Shown one piece after another: positions 1 to 9,500 of a stretch of DNA of 35,760 bases. The position numbers were made by a program, and so were the translations under genes. How positions within the stretch are numbered: position 1 is the first letter of the stretch; each line of letters begins with the position of its first letter. The notes under the pieces were generated by a model, which was not told the origin of the DNA, did no database searches, and saw nothing but the letters and a program-made list of their open reading frames with translations. This stretch comes from JADLHS01 sp964539515 (GTDB taxonomy: Bacteria > Verrucomicrobiota > Verrucomicrobiia > Limisphaerales > JADLHS01): contig CAZIJO010000034.1 of NCBI GenBank assembly GCA_964539515.1, forward strand, positions 1-35,760. Direction: 5' to 3'.

Positions 1-316
1 ACCAAAGACGGAGATCCTTTTCACCCCATTTAAATGCTGTTTTGGACACTAATGGACCCCTTTAAGCCCCGCCGATGGCCAAAGCCCACCGGCGCGCCCT
101 GGCCGGCAACCCGAATCCATCCGGAAACCGCCGGAGGGAAAGCGGATTGGAGTGCAGGTGGAAAAACAAATCGCAAAGAGAGTCCTTCCGAAAAAGCCGA
201 AACCGCGTAGCGAGCCCTGCTGAACCTTGGCCGCGGATTCGTTCAACCCGGGAATGCAATTAACCCTCCGCTGCGCTCCGGGTTAACTACATTCCTTCAG
301 GTGTTCGACAACATCA
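1..316. other. Intergenic stretch with no convincing gene
   Basis: Short open frames exist on both strands between 49 and 263, but none looks like a protein: they are rich in Arg, Gly and Pro and show no domain. The only structure I can support is the hairpin repeat at 251-295, listed separately. Confidence 0.5.
251..295. repeat. Imperfect inverted repeat (hairpin), REP-like or terminator
   Basis: Arms at 251-266 and 280-295 pair at 14 of 16 positions around a 13-base loop that is itself rich in CCGC and GCGC. The hairpin begins about 20 bases past the stop of the minus-strand gene at 317-658, so it could act as its transcription terminator. There is no long T run, and the long arms with a GC-rich loop also fit a dispersed palindromic repeat. 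The pairing is read directly from the sequence; the role is inferred. Confidence 0.55.
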
Positions 317-658
317 TCATTTTGAAACGTGTCGTAAACCCAAGTGTTCCAACTGGCCGGCGAACTCCACGTTCCCAGACAAGTTTATGACAATCTTCTT
401 GTCATTGAGGAGTAACACTCCTGACAACGACGGCTCTTTTGTCGAGTAAGTGGCGTAGCCTTCTTTCGTGACGCTAAGACCTCCGTCACACAGAAACTGC
501 CCAGGAACGAGCAGCCGAACTTCGGCGACGACTTGTCCGCCAGAAGAAATACGAAGAATTCGCTCGTCCTTCTTTTCCTGCTTGTCTGCTGCGTACGCAA
601 CAAGCCCAACAGCGACGATCAAGATTGTTCCTACAAGTAATGCGAGGGTGCGTGTCAT
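317..658 (-). CDS. Small exported protein of unknown function
   Basis: A 113-residue protein that I do not recognise. Residues 1-23 form a signal peptide or single membrane anchor (MTRT followed by a hydrophobic stretch ending in VAYA). A charged linker rich in Lys, Asp and Glu follows, and then about 80 residues that look like beta strands (GGQVVAEVRL, GVLLLNDKKIVINL), so a small periplasmic or surface beta domain is plausible. The ATG at 658 is supported by GGAG about ten bases upstream, one of the few clear ribosome-binding sites here. The gene is visibly AT-richer than the YfhO-like gene beside it, which hints at separate ancestry. It stands alone, with a hairpin just after its stop. Confidence 0.65.
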   Translation of the reverse strand: MTRTLALLVGTILIVAVGLVAYAADKQEKKDERILRISSGGQVVAEVRLLVPGQFLCDGGLSVTKEGYATYSTKEPSLSGVLLLNDKKIVINLSGNVEFAGQLEHLGLRHVSK

Positions 659-884
659 AATTCAAAGCTCCGCGTCGATGTCGAACATTATTGATTAGCC
701 GGAACTCGCGGACCAATGGTCAACTGAAAGTTGCGGCTCACGGCTGATATTTACGCCTGGCCTGGAGCAGGGACAAGCTTTGTTTTTTTTGGAGTTTGGT
801 TTGGGTGGCCTTGGAGCCGACGGGGCTGCTGGGGGCTTGCCATCGGGCGGGAGAAAGACAAACTGGGTTTGTCTTTAGCAACCC

Positions 885-1100
885 ATGGCATCCGCCGCGC
901 TTTCCAATTCATTGGCCGGATCGCTTGCCTTTCCCGCTTGGCCAGCGGCCTTGGCGGCGGAGGAGTCATTGTCGCCCGGCTTGCGGGAGAGTTACCGGCG
1001 AACGGTGTCCCGGTTTCTGGACTGGTGCGCCGCGCGACGGGTGGCGCCATCGGTGGGCCAACCGGATCCGCCTCCCGTACTTTGGCCGCCACCGGGCAAC
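885..1100 (+). pseudogene. Remnant of a tyrosine recombinase/integron-type integrase N-terminus
   Basis: The frame starting at 885 encodes about 60 residues resembling the start of verrucomicrobial phage/integron-type integrases: an FPAWPAAL segment, then LSPGLRESYRRTVSRFLDWC and ARRVAPSVG. This is the typical SAM-like core-binding helix pair. After about residue 60 the frame becomes Pro-rich and loses similarity, and the catalytic domain with its Arg-His-Arg-Tyr residues is absent: the next gene, on the opposite strand, ends at 1187. I therefore read it as a decayed 5' fragment. The family assignment rests on recalled family patterns. The stretch 659-884 before it shows nothing I can identify. 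Confidence 0.5.
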
Positions 1101-1186
1101 GGTTGCAAGCGTGTCCATAGTTGGAAGCACATTGGGACGATGACCTGGCGAGCCAAGGGGCTGCCGGCTTGCCATCGGCAGTGCCG

Positions 1187-3730
1187 CTAAATTGCGCCCC
1201 CGGCCGACGGGAAGTCGGCAGTACGCTTGCTCCGCCAGACGCTCACGGCGGTCCCGAGCAGCAGCATGGCCGTTGCGGCGGCGGCCAATCTCAGCCCCCA
1301 GGCGAGACTGCGCGGTTCGTAACGGAATTCCAAGGTCGCCGCGCCCGCCGGCACCACCACGCCGCGGAGGGCGTGGTTGGCGCGCAGAATTGGAACGGGT
1401 TTGCCTTCGAGGTAAGCACGCCAGCCCTGGTCCCAAAGATCGGCCAGAACCACCAGGCCGGGCGTTTCCATCTTGACGGCGAGGGTGATGCGGGTGGGAA
1501 TTTCGTCGAGGATCGCCACTTCGCCGCGGCACTCCGGCGGGAGGTTGACGGTTGTTTCGATATAGGCCACGGCCCGCGGGTCAAACTGCGGCGACGCCAG
1601 TTTGCGCAAACGCTCGCGATCATTCGTCACGGTTTCGACCTGGCGCGGGACGAAAGCGCGGGGGAGCGCATTGGAGTTCACGAGCGCCCAAAAACCCGGA
1701 CCTTGGAAGGGCGGCTGCATTTCCGGGCGCGGCTTTCCCGGAAAGAGGACGTAGCGGACCCCCAGCAGGTCCAGAATGGGCGAGAGTTGGATCCCATCCG
1801 GCGGCCGGGCGCGGGAGCGGGGAATCAGCCACTGCGTTTGGGCATAGGTCAGGAAGGTCGGCGAATTGGTTTCCGCCGCCATCGCCATCAGCGGCATCAA
1901 ACGCGCCGGATCCACGGCATCGTAGCCGCGCGCATCACGCAGTCCATGGGTTTGCGCCAGCGTGGCCGGCAGGCAAATGTAGCCCACGATCCGGCCTGGC
2001 GCGGCTTGGGCGATTTGCTCGAGGACCGGGAGGCGCGGATAATAGAGCGCCGGGTCACATTGGGCGCTGCGATCGTGTGCGAACCAGAGCAAGTCGCCGA
2101 CGAGGATGATGCCCAGGGCTGGCACTGCCCAGGGCGGCCAGGTTCTTTTGGACCAGAGGATGAGCCAGCCGACGCCGCCCAGGCCGCACAACATTCCCCC
2201 CACCAGGTAAGCTCGAACGAACCATGCCTCCACCTGCTCCACCGCGGCGAGGTCGCGAATGCTCCCGACCGGTTTGCCCTGCAGGATGGCGGTCCAGAGG
2301 CCCGGGGTAATTGCCTCCGGCAAGAACACGACACGATAAAAGCACCAGGCGCCGAGGCCGGCCAGCAGCGCGCCGGGTAACCAGAACCAACGTCGCCAAG
2401 GTACATTCCCCTGCCGCAGCACCTCGAGGCCCACCGCCGTCAGCGCCAGAATGGCGAACGAAGCCGCAAACACAAAACGGTTGTGCGACATCATGTTCAA
2501 GCCGGGCAGCCGGAGCAGCGTCACCAAGCCCGGCACGTTGAGACACCAGCTCAAGGCGAAAAAAGCCAGGCCCGCCCAGAACCAATTGATCGATCGGTGC
2601 CGCCGGCTGCACCACGCCAGCGGCGCGACGAAAAGCGTGGCGATGACGCCGGCATAAGTGGCGGCTGAACTTTCGAGCAAATTACCCTGCCCCTTGGGGA
2701 ACAGGGGCAGGCTGCCGTGTTGCGTCGAGCCGTATAGATTGGGAAGCACCGTTTGAGGCAGGGCGGCCAGACCCACTGGCGGCCGCTCTTCCGCTCCGGC
2801 GCTCCGGCGGATCGCTCGTTCACCGGTGCGCACGTATTCCAGGAGCGGAAACACGTGCGGCGCGGCCAGCAGGAAGCCGAGCGTCCAGCCGACGGCCAGC
2901 AAACCGACGGCCCGCCGCGCCGTTCGTTCGAGCCATTGCCACCGATAGGCATCCAGCAAACTCCAGAGGGCAAAAAGGCCCGACGCCAGCAGCACTTGCC
3001 CGGCGACATCCAGCGCGCCGCTCGTCAGCACCAGGCCGGTTACCACCCCCAACCCGGCAGTGGCGCGGAGGCTCGCGCTCCGCACGGTCCGGTCCACCGC
3101 GAATAGAAGCCACGGCAACCACAGGACCGGGGGCGACATGGTGAAGCCCTGCCAGAAAACAAAGAATCCCGTTAACGGGTAACACCAGGCGGCCACCGCC
3201 GCCGGCCAGAAGCCAACGCCGAGGACGCGGCGGAAAAAAACGTAGGCGCCCAGACCCGCCACCACGGCCCCGATGAGTTGAGCCCAGGCGAGGATGACCG
3301 GGGACGCCGTGGCGAACTTCAGCCATTGGAGCGGCGAGTATTTCGGCCAGACAAAAGGCACCCCGGCAAACTGGTACGGGGCCCAGACCGGCCATCGTCC
3401 TGCGTGGATTTCGGAAACCGCGAAGCGCCGCGATATTTCCTCAACATTGATCAAGTCCGAGAGGATCTGGTCGTGGGGCGGAGTTGGCGGGCTCTGGGGC
3501 GAAACCGGCAGGTAGATGCCCCGCATGGCCAGAATGTCGAGCGGCAGCAGAATCTTCCGGCCCACCAAACACGGCCCATAAATGATCGCCTGGCCGATGA
3601 TGATCCCTGCCAGCACGATCATCAGCCGCTTGAAACGCCGGCCCACGTCCCGGTCGGACCTTTCGCCGGTCGGGTTGAACTGCATCCAGCCCGAGAACAG
3701 GTGCTTGGCATGCCACCGTGGATGTTGCAT
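1187..3730 (-). CDS. YfhO-family polytopic membrane protein
   Basis: An 847-residue integral membrane protein matching the YfhO family, large GT-C-like membrane proteins that in Gram-positives help glycosylate lipoteichoic acid. The first hydrophobic helix lies near residues 36-56 (MIVLAGIIIGQAIIYGPCL). A large first loop contains PVWAPYQFAGVPF, typical of the family, and many helices follow to about residue 560. A soluble region then precedes a last helix near 815-835 and a short basic tail. Substrate and acceptor are unknown in Gram-negative-type bacteria; a surface-sugar role is inferred. The ATG at 3730 is the longest start. Met16 and Met36 are alternatives, the latter placing the helix at the very N-terminus. 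The gene stands alone on this strand. Confidence 0.8.
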   Translation of the reverse strand: MQHPRWHAKHLFSGWMQFNPTGERSDRDVGRRFKRLMIVLAGIIIGQAIIYGPCLVGRKILLPLDILAMRGIYLPVSPQSPPTPPHDQILSDLINVEEISRRFAVSEIHAGRWPVWAPYQFAGVPFVWPKYSPLQWLKFATASPVILAWAQLIGAVVAGLGAYVFFRRVLGVGFWPAAVAAWCYPLTGFFVFWQGFTMSPPVLWLPWLLFAVDRTVRSASLRATAGLGVVTGLVLTSGALDVAGQVLLASGLFALWSLLDAYRWQWLERTARRAVGLLAVGWTLGFLLAAPHVFPLLEYVRTGERAIRRSAGAEERPPVGLAALPQTVLPNLYGSTQHGSLPLFPKGQGNLLESSAATYAGVIATLFVAPLAWCSRRHRSINWFWAGLAFFALSWCLNVPGLVTLLRLPGLNMMSHNRFVFAASFAILALTAVGLEVLRQGNVPWRRWFWLPGALLAGLGAWCFYRVVFLPEAITPGLWTAILQGKPVGSIRDLAAVEQVEAWFVRAYLVGGMLCGLGGVGWLILWSKRTWPPWAVPALGIILVGDLLWFAHDRSAQCDPALYYPRLPVLEQIAQAAPGRIVGYICLPATLAQTHGLRDARGYDAVDPARLMPLMAMAAETNSPTFLTYAQTQWLIPRSRARPPDGIQLSPILDLLGVRYVLFPGKPRPEMQPPFQGPGFWALVNSNALPRAFVPRQVETVTNDRERLRKLASPQFDPRAVAYIETTVNLPPECRGEVAILDEIPTRITLAVKMETPGLVVLADLWDQGWRAYLEGKPVPILRANHALRGVVVPAGAATLEFRYEPRSLAWGLRLAAAATAMLLLGTAVSVWRSKRTADFPSAGGAI

Positions 3731-3770
3731 GCCGGAAGCTTAGCAATGAGGCGAACCGGGACAAGCGGCG

Positions 3771-3792
3771 GTTATCGCCGGCTAGCGATAAC
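3771..3792. repeat. Perfect 8-bp hairpin upstream of the YfhO-like gene
   Basis: Arms 3771-3778 (GTTATCGC) and 3785-3792 (GCGATAAC) are perfectly complementary around a six-base loop. It lies about 40 bases before the YfhO-like start and about 110 bases after the antitoxin-like gene. A terminator for the latter or an operator for the former are both possible. There is no T run to decide it. Confidence 0.4.
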
Positions 3793-3852
3793 AGTCCAGG
3801 TTGTTGTGGACTTGCTGGAAGACGTAGCCGCCGCGCCGCGAAGTGCCCATCG
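3785..3852 (-). pseudogene. Scrap of a duplicated URO-D-family C-terminus
   Basis: Bases 3803-3834 are identical over 32 bases to 4228-4259 in the neighbouring URO-D-family gene and in the same orientation. Both encode GGYVFQQVHN, a conserved element near the C-terminus of that family. Here the frame reads into NLDCYR and a stop, and upstream of the shared block the residues no longer resemble the family. This looks like the leftover of a second copy that was otherwise deleted, or of a local duplication. It is too short to be functional. Confidence 0.5.
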
Positions 3853-3902
3853 GATCCTTACTTGAAACCGCTGGGCGGAAGGCTGGAATCCTGCCGGGAT
3901 TC

Positions 3903-4109
3903 TCAACCGGAAATTGTGGACCAATGGGATTGACGACTGGCATCCTCGTCCTCCATCCGGTCGAGCATCAGGGCGCCGTTGAGCGCAGCCTGATTGCATG
4001 CGGCCACATCGCCCTCCTTTTCGGCCAGTTCCAACAACATTTGCCGGATCGCCCGCCGCTCGGCTTCGGCCAATTTCGGCAATTCCTCAAGGATTTCTGC
4101 GGCGCTCAT
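3903..4109 (-). CDS. Orphan antitoxin-like small protein
   Basis: A 68-residue protein beginning MSAAEILEELPKLAEAERRAI, followed by a helical, Glu-rich stretch. This start pattern is common in small antitoxin or addiction-module proteins found beside RelE, ParE or PIN toxins. The ATG at 4109 is chosen because residues upstream in the open frame are out-of-frame shadow of the next gene. No toxin gene follows: 3731-3902 contains only a hairpin and a URO-D scrap. No toxin precedes it either. The family assignment comes from the N-terminal pattern alone and is tentative. Confidence 0.6.
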   Translation of the reverse strand: MSAAEILEELPKLAEAERRAIRQMLLELAEKEGDVAACNQAALNGALMLDRMEDEDASRQSHWSTISG

Positions 4110-4170
4110 GACGGCAAGATAACCAGCGGCCCACGATTTGCAAAGTCTGTGTTTCTGGTTCAAATCCGAA

Positions 4171-5391
4171 TCACCGCACCGCATCAAACATCGCCACGAT
4201 GTTCGCGGGCGGCACGTCAGCCATGATGTTGTGGACTTGCTGGAAGACGTAGCCGCCGCCAGGCCGCCAGGTTTCCATCTGCTGCCGGACATGATCGCGC
4301 ACCTCTTGTGGGGTCCCCTGGATCAGGATCGCGCGCGTGTCACAACCGCCGCCCCAGAACGTCATGCGCCTGCCGAAATCCTGCTTGAGCCCGGCGGCCT
4401 CCATGCCGCGACAGGTGATTTGCACCGGATTGATGGCGTCCAGGCCCGCGTCGATCATGTCGTCCAGCAATTCGCGCACGCCGCCGCAGCAATGGAGCAT
4501 GACTTTCGCCTTCGAGCGTTGGTGGACGCGCTCCCACATGCGGCGCTGGCGCGGTTGGAAAAACTCGCGATACATCGCCCGCGAAATCTGCGGTCCCTGC
4601 TGCATTCCAAAATCGTCGCCGAACAGAATCACATCCACGTGTTCGCCCACGGCGGCGAGGAAACGATCCAGATTGGCGAGGTGAATTTCCAGCAACTGGT
4701 CCAGAAAGCGGTGCGCGCGCTCCGGTTCGCCCGCCAGCAGCAGGAAGAAATTATCGTTGCGATAGAAGTACTGGCCAATCTCCAGCAGGTTGCCGCCGAA
4801 CAAGGCGAGGATGGCGCGGTCGGTTTGCTGGCGAAAGCGGCGCGCGGTTTCGGCCAGCAATCGTTCGCCGTCCGGCCCCGCGACAATCGGCCCCGGCGGG
4901 GAAGGGAAATTCGTCCACATGCACTCGGCGAATGCGGCAGCGACGGACGCGGACTCGGCCTGATCCATGAGCGGGAAATGGGTCTGCTCGAAATAGATCA
5001 CGCCATCCGGCATCCGCCCCAACACCTGACCGCTTGGCGAGCGCAGTTGCCATTCGCCGGGCGCGCGATGCGGCCGGGCCCAGACGGGCATCAGGCAGGG
5101 CGTGCCATCGGGCAGCGTCCACTCGCTCCACCATTTGTCTTCCAGGGCGAACGCGCGGCCCAATTCGATGGTGTCCACTTGAAACCGCGCCAGCACGTCT
5201 TCATCCACAATGGCGAGCTGCTGGATCGGATCATAGACGCGGATGGGCCGCTTCGGCAGTCCAAGGAAATCACGCAACCGCGCATAGGCCATGGCCATGA
5301 TGCCGGAGGAGCGATGGCCGGAGAGATCAACGGGCACGCGGTCGGGTTCGTGATGATTCAGGGTGGCGAGGATGCGTTCGCGGAAAGTCAT
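4171..5391 (-). CDS. Uroporphyrinogen decarboxylase-family (MtaA-like) protein
   Basis: A 406-residue cytosolic TIM-barrel protein of the URO-D superfamily. It opens with MTFRERILATLNHHEPDRVP, the usual start of non-heme URO-D-like proteins, so the ATG at 5391 is preferred over an in-frame one 57 bases upstream. It carries LFGDDFGMQQGP in mid-protein and His-Cys-Cys-Gly near residue 300 (H300, C302) with a later Cys near 350 in GGGCDTR. The His-x-Cys plus distal Cys pattern matches the zinc ligands of methylcobamide:CoM methyltransferases (MtaA/MtbA). A methyl-transfer role, for example in demethylation of methylated compounds, is therefore more likely than heme synthesis. No corrinoid protein is nearby to confirm it, and the substrate cannot be read from the sequence. 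Confidence 0.85.
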   Translation of the reverse strand: MTFRERILATLNHHEPDRVPVDLSGHRSSGIMAMAYARLRDFLGLPKRPIRVYDPIQQLAIVDEDVLARFQVDTIELGRAFALEDKWWSEWTLPDGTPCLMPVWARPHRAPGEWQLRSPSGQVLGRMPDGVIYFEQTHFPLMDQAESASVAAAFAECMWTNFPSPPGPIVAGPDGERLLAETARRFRQQTDRAILALFGGNLLEIGQYFYRNDNFFLLLAGEPERAHRFLDQLLEIHLANLDRFLAAVGEHVDVILFGDDFGMQQGPQISRAMYREFFQPRQRRMWERVHQRSKAKVMLHCCGGVRELLDDMIDAGLDAINPVQITCRGMEAAGLKQDFGRRMTFWGGGCDTRAILIQGTPQEVRDHVRQQMETWRPGGGYVFQQVHNIMADVPPANIVAMFDAVR

Positions 5392-5820
5392 AGCGCAGGA
5401 TTCATCGGCTGGTTCCAAGCGCCGCCGGCGGAGTGCAGGCCGTGCCATCCAATGCCAGCCGAGGGATCGTCCCCTGCGCTTGTCTCACCAGAGCCATTTG
5501 AAATCGGTGCGGCCCCCGAGCGCAAGCGTTTTCCAATCCAACGGTGGCAGGAACCTGGTTTCGATGAACCCTCCCCGTTCAATTTCGTACCAGCTTTCGC
5601 CAAGGGATGAAGAGTCCCAACGAATGTTCCTGGCTAGTCTGACATCCATCGAATCCATTCATCCGTTGGCACGGCAGTTTGGCCAGCACTCGGACTTGGA
5701 CAGGTTGCGCAATTCTGCAAAGACCCAGGCGGAATGGCAGACGTGGACCAATCAAACCCGCGGCGGCAGGGGTCCGTTCAAACGGGCCTGATCAACGGCA
5801 AACAAAACCGGGATAAGACT
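5392..5820. other. Divergent intergenic region
   Basis: About 430 bases lie between the divergently transcribed URO-D-family gene and the HupE-ectodomain-like gene, so promoters for both directions should be here. The only coding candidate is the 57-codon minus-strand frame at 5485-5658, listed separately. I saw no clear promoter, operator or hairpin. Confidence 0.4.
5485..5658 (-). CDS. Possible small ORF or C-terminal gene remnant (57 aa)
   Basis: A 57-codon frame starting MDSMDVRLARN and ending FKWLW before a TGA. Its composition is protein-like, unlike the random frames around it: many aromatic and acidic residues, ESWYEIERGGFIETRF in the middle, and LPPLDWKTLALGG after it. An in-frame TGA lies directly before the first ATG, and upstream of it the frame still reads as plausible protein for about 30 codons. 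It may therefore be the tail of a broken longer gene. It precedes the URO-D-family gene on the same strand with a gap of about 90 bases. I recognise no family. Confidence 0.35.
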   Translation of the reverse strand: MDSMDVRLARNIRWDSSSLGESWYEIERGGFIETRFLPPLDWKTLALGGRTDFKWLW

Positions 5821-6525
5821 GTGGGTAGATCCAAACTCATGGGAACCGTCCTCGTGGCAGGGATGCTGACCTTGTTCGCCCTGCGCGCGCCAGCCCACAC
5901 TTTGCCCATCAGCTACGTCTTCGTGGTCACGGACCAGGATTACGTCCATCTCGAACTCAGTTTCAATCCGTTTGAACTCGCGGGTTTCACCGAGTTTGAC
6001 GCCAATAAAAACGGACGGCTTGATCCCGAGGAACTGAGTTCACCGCCGGACCAACTCACGCGTCAAATTCTGGACCACTTGATCCTCTCGGCCGATGGCA
6101 AGCCCGTGGCCCCCGAGAACGCGGGCATCGCTCCCGACGCCGACAGTCACCATGCCACGCTGCGCGCCCACTATCGGGTGAATGCGTCGCGCGCCGCTCT
6201 GACTTTGGAATCCCGCCTGCCGGAAATTACGAGCAGTTCGCACCTCTCCCAGGTGAATTTCCTCCGTGACGGAAAGCCGCAACTGGCGCAATTGGATTCC
6301 CAGTCACGCCACGTGACCTTCAGCGTCGCAACGCCGGTGGCTGCCGGCGCTCCTTCACCGTTGCGGGCGCCGATCTGTGCCCCGGCGGGCGGCGAAAGTG
6401 CAACGGTCGCGCTGGGCGCGGTGGTTGCCTTCTTCCTCCTCGCCGCCCGGCGTCAGGCAAAACGAAATCCAACCGCAACGCCGCCCGCGAATCCGTCCCC
6501 CCTCAACCCACCCCCAACCCTATGA
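5821..6525 (+). CDS. Exported protein resembling the HupE/UreJ extracellular domain
   Basis: With the GTG at 5821 the protein has 234 residues and an orthodox signal peptide: a basic GRSK region, a hydrophobic core, and cleavage after APA. An ATG at 5839 would remove the basic residues. The mature part starts HTLPISYVFV and contains FDANKNGRLDPEEL, an EF-hand-like Ca2+-loop pattern. Both features are typical of the periplasmic N-terminal domain in HupE/UreJ-type proteins of this phylum. The usual multi-helix C-terminal domain is missing: only one hydrophobic segment (residues about 190-208) and an Arg- and Pro-rich tail follow. Its stop overlaps the next start as ATGA, so it is coupled to the glycosidase gene. 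Function unknown; presumably membrane-anchored and facing the periplasm. Confidence 0.65.
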   Translation: MGRSKLMGTVLVAGMLTLFALRAPAHTLPISYVFVVTDQDYVHLELSFNPFELAGFTEFDANKNGRLDPEELSSPPDQLTRQILDHLILSADGKPVAPENAGIAPDADSHHATLRAHYRVNASRAALTLESRLPEITSSSHLSQVNFLRDGKPQLAQLDSQSRHVTFSVATPVAAGAPSPLRAPICAPAGGESATVALGAVVAFFLLAARRQAKRNPTATPPANPSPLNPPPTL

Positions 6526-9500
6526 ATGTGAAATCCTGTCTCCTGACCTTTTGTTGTTTGCCGGCCGCTCTTTGCGCGTTCGCGGCGGAGCCGCTTTGGA
6601 CCATCGGTAAACCGGACGGTGTGGGCATCGAATTCGCGCCCGGCGGGCGGTCCGCGCTGACGTTCACGGTGGGGAAAAGCGTGGTGAGCAAGGATTTCGC
6701 CGGCCACCAGGACGGCTCCGTGGGATTCGATGGCAAGGTGGCCGAGAAACCGTACGCCATCATGTTCGATTTGGCCGAGCCGGTCGGGGCGCATTACGAA
6801 CTTGCCCTCGATTTGATTTTCACGACCGGCGCGCCGCGGCAGTTCAAAGTGCAGGTCAACGACCGGATGGGCATTTTCCCGATTCGCGTCGCACCCAAGC
6901 ACACGATGTGGGGCGAGCAAGGCAACGACATGCTGTTGGCGCAGCAACATCTGGTTGTGCCCATCGACGGCGCATGGCTCAAAGCGATGGGAAATCAAAT
7001 CACGCTCATCCCCCTCGGACTTGGCAGCCTGGCCTATGACGCCATCGTGTTTCAGCGGGCCGAGTCCGGGCCGGACCCGGCCCCGCGGCTCGAGCCGACG
7101 ATCTTCTTCCGCAAGACCGGCGGGCGGCTGATGGAAATCTGCGATGTCGTGCTGCCGTTTCGTCAACGGTTCGCGCGGGGTGAGGCCAAGGTCACGCTGG
7201 GCAAACAAACCCTGACCCACACCTTTACCAACGCGTATGACTTCGGGGTTTTGACCGAACCGATACCCGTCCCAGCAAGCCTTCCGGCGGGCCGGGCGCA
7301 GCTCGCGGTGCAGTTGGATGGCCAGTTGCGGCAGGCGGAAAGCGATTTTGCACCCGCCCGGCAATGGCGCGTGTTCGTTTGCCCGAAAGTCCACAACGAC
7401 GTCGGCTACACCGACCTCCAGCCGCACGTGAATGAGCTGGACAACCGCAACTCGGATCAGGTCCTCGACATCCTCGCGAAATACCCGGCCTACAAATTTA
7501 ACTTCGAAACGGCATGGCTGGTGGACAATTTTCTCGATTGCCGCACCGGGCCCTATCGCAAGGAGTTCCTCACGCACCTGAAACAAAAGCGGCTGGCGAT
7601 GAACGCGCTTTACCTGAACCTGATGACGGGCGTGTGCTCGGGCGAAGAACTTTATCGCGCGATGTATTTCACCCATCGGCTGCACCGCGAGCAGGGCGGC
7701 AACTTCGACTTTGCCTGCATCACCGACGCCCCGTCGCACAGCTGGTTCCTGCCGACCCTGTTCAGCGACGTGGGGGTGAAGGGATTTTCCAACGGGGCCA
7801 ACCAGTCGCGGGCGCCCATTCTGCATTACAGCAATCTGAATGAGGACTCGCCATTTTACTGGGAGGGCATGAACGGCGAGCGCATCTTCATGTGGTATGC
7901 CCGCAGTTACGTGCAACTCAAACGGCTCGTCGGACCGGGCTGGGGCCGCGACGTCTCGAGCGTCGAGTATTTGCGGAGCAGCGTGCCCCAGTTTCTTGTG
8001 CGTTACGGGCGCGACGACTACGCGCCCGATGCGGTGATGATTTACGGTGCGTACGTGGACAACGCAGCAATTCCCGAGACAGGCGAGGCGGATACCATTG
8101 CCGCGTGGAATAAGGAATTCGAGTTCCCGAAGCTGATCGTGGCCAGCGACGCGGACTACTTCAGCTACGTCGAAAAGCATTTTGCGAACAAACTGCCGGT
8201 GCATCGGGGTGATTGCGGCGCGTACTGGGAAGATGGCGTGGGCTCGACGGCGAAAGCCACGACGCTCAACCGGCAGACCCAGCAAATCCTGCCCGCCGGC
8301 GAAACTGCCGCGGCGCTGGCTTCGATCTTTGAACCGCGTAATCGGTACCCGGCCCAGGATTTCTGGAACGCATGGCGCAACGTGATGTTTTATGACGAAC
8401 ACACGTGGGGCGCCCACAACAGCGTTTCCCAGCCCGGCCGGCAATTCGTCGAGCGGCAGTGGGAGATCAAGGAGAGCTATGCCACACGCGCCAACCTCGA
8501 TGCCCGGAACCTGCTGGCCCGCGCCAACAATCGCCTGGCTCAGACCATTGCCGTGGACGGCAGCAGCATCATCGTGTTCAACTGGCAGAACCGGCCGCGC
8601 ACCGCGCCGGTCGAAGTCGAAATCGGCAATGGCGAACAACTCGTGGATCTCGCGGACAACCGGGTGGTGCCGATGGATGTGTTTTTCACGCGCGACGGCT
8701 GGCGCAAAATCCGGTTCGTCGCCGTCAACGTCCCGCCCATGGGCTACAAGGCGTATGGCATTCGTGGCTTCAAGGCGGAGGCGCATGTGCCGAACGAAGC
8801 CGCGCCGGGCGAAACCATGGAAAACTCCTTCTACCGGCTGACGGTGGACAAGCAGACCGGCGCGCTCACCAGCCTGTTTGACAAAAAGGCGAATCGCGAG
8901 CTCGCCGATGCCCGGGCGCCGTACCAGTTGAACGAGTATCTTTACGTGAGCGGGGGCGAGGGTTCGTTGATTCTCAACTGCACGTTCGGCACGGCGCCGG
9001 CCAACCTCCAAATCGAGACCCCCACGGCGGCGCAGATCGTTGAACGGGTCAAGACGCCGCTGGGCCAGCGCCTGGTCGTCGTGGCCAAAGCCAAAAACAC
9101 CCCGCAGATCCGGAGCGAATACCTCCTGTACGACAACCTCAAACGGGTGGACATCGTGAATACGATTGAAAAAACCGAAACGCGGGCCAAGGAAGCGGTG
9201 TATTTCGCCTTCCCGTTTGCGGCCGAGAAGCCAGGCCTCGAATACCAGATTCAAAACGGCTGGTGTCGCCCCAACGAAGACCAGATGCCGGGCGCGTGCC
9301 GCGAGTGGTTCACGCCGCAGAACCTCGTGCATGTGAGCGATGGCAATTTTTCCGTGGCGTGGTCCACACCGGACGCACCGCTGGTAACGCTCACGGACAT
9401 CAATCGCGGCAAATGGCTTTCCCATCTGCCGGTCGCGAACGGCCATGTTTATTCCTATGCGCTGAATAATTACTGGTTCACGAACTACCGGGCCGAACAG

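Noticed and set aside
1161..1181. Hairpin CTGCCG/CGGCAG just after the YfhO-like stop
   Set aside because: Only six base pairs with a nine-base loop and no T run, too weak to call a terminator.
4138..5610. 490-codon plus-strand frame opposite the URO-D gene
   Set aside because: The minus strand carries clear URO-D family motifs, and the plus frame has none.
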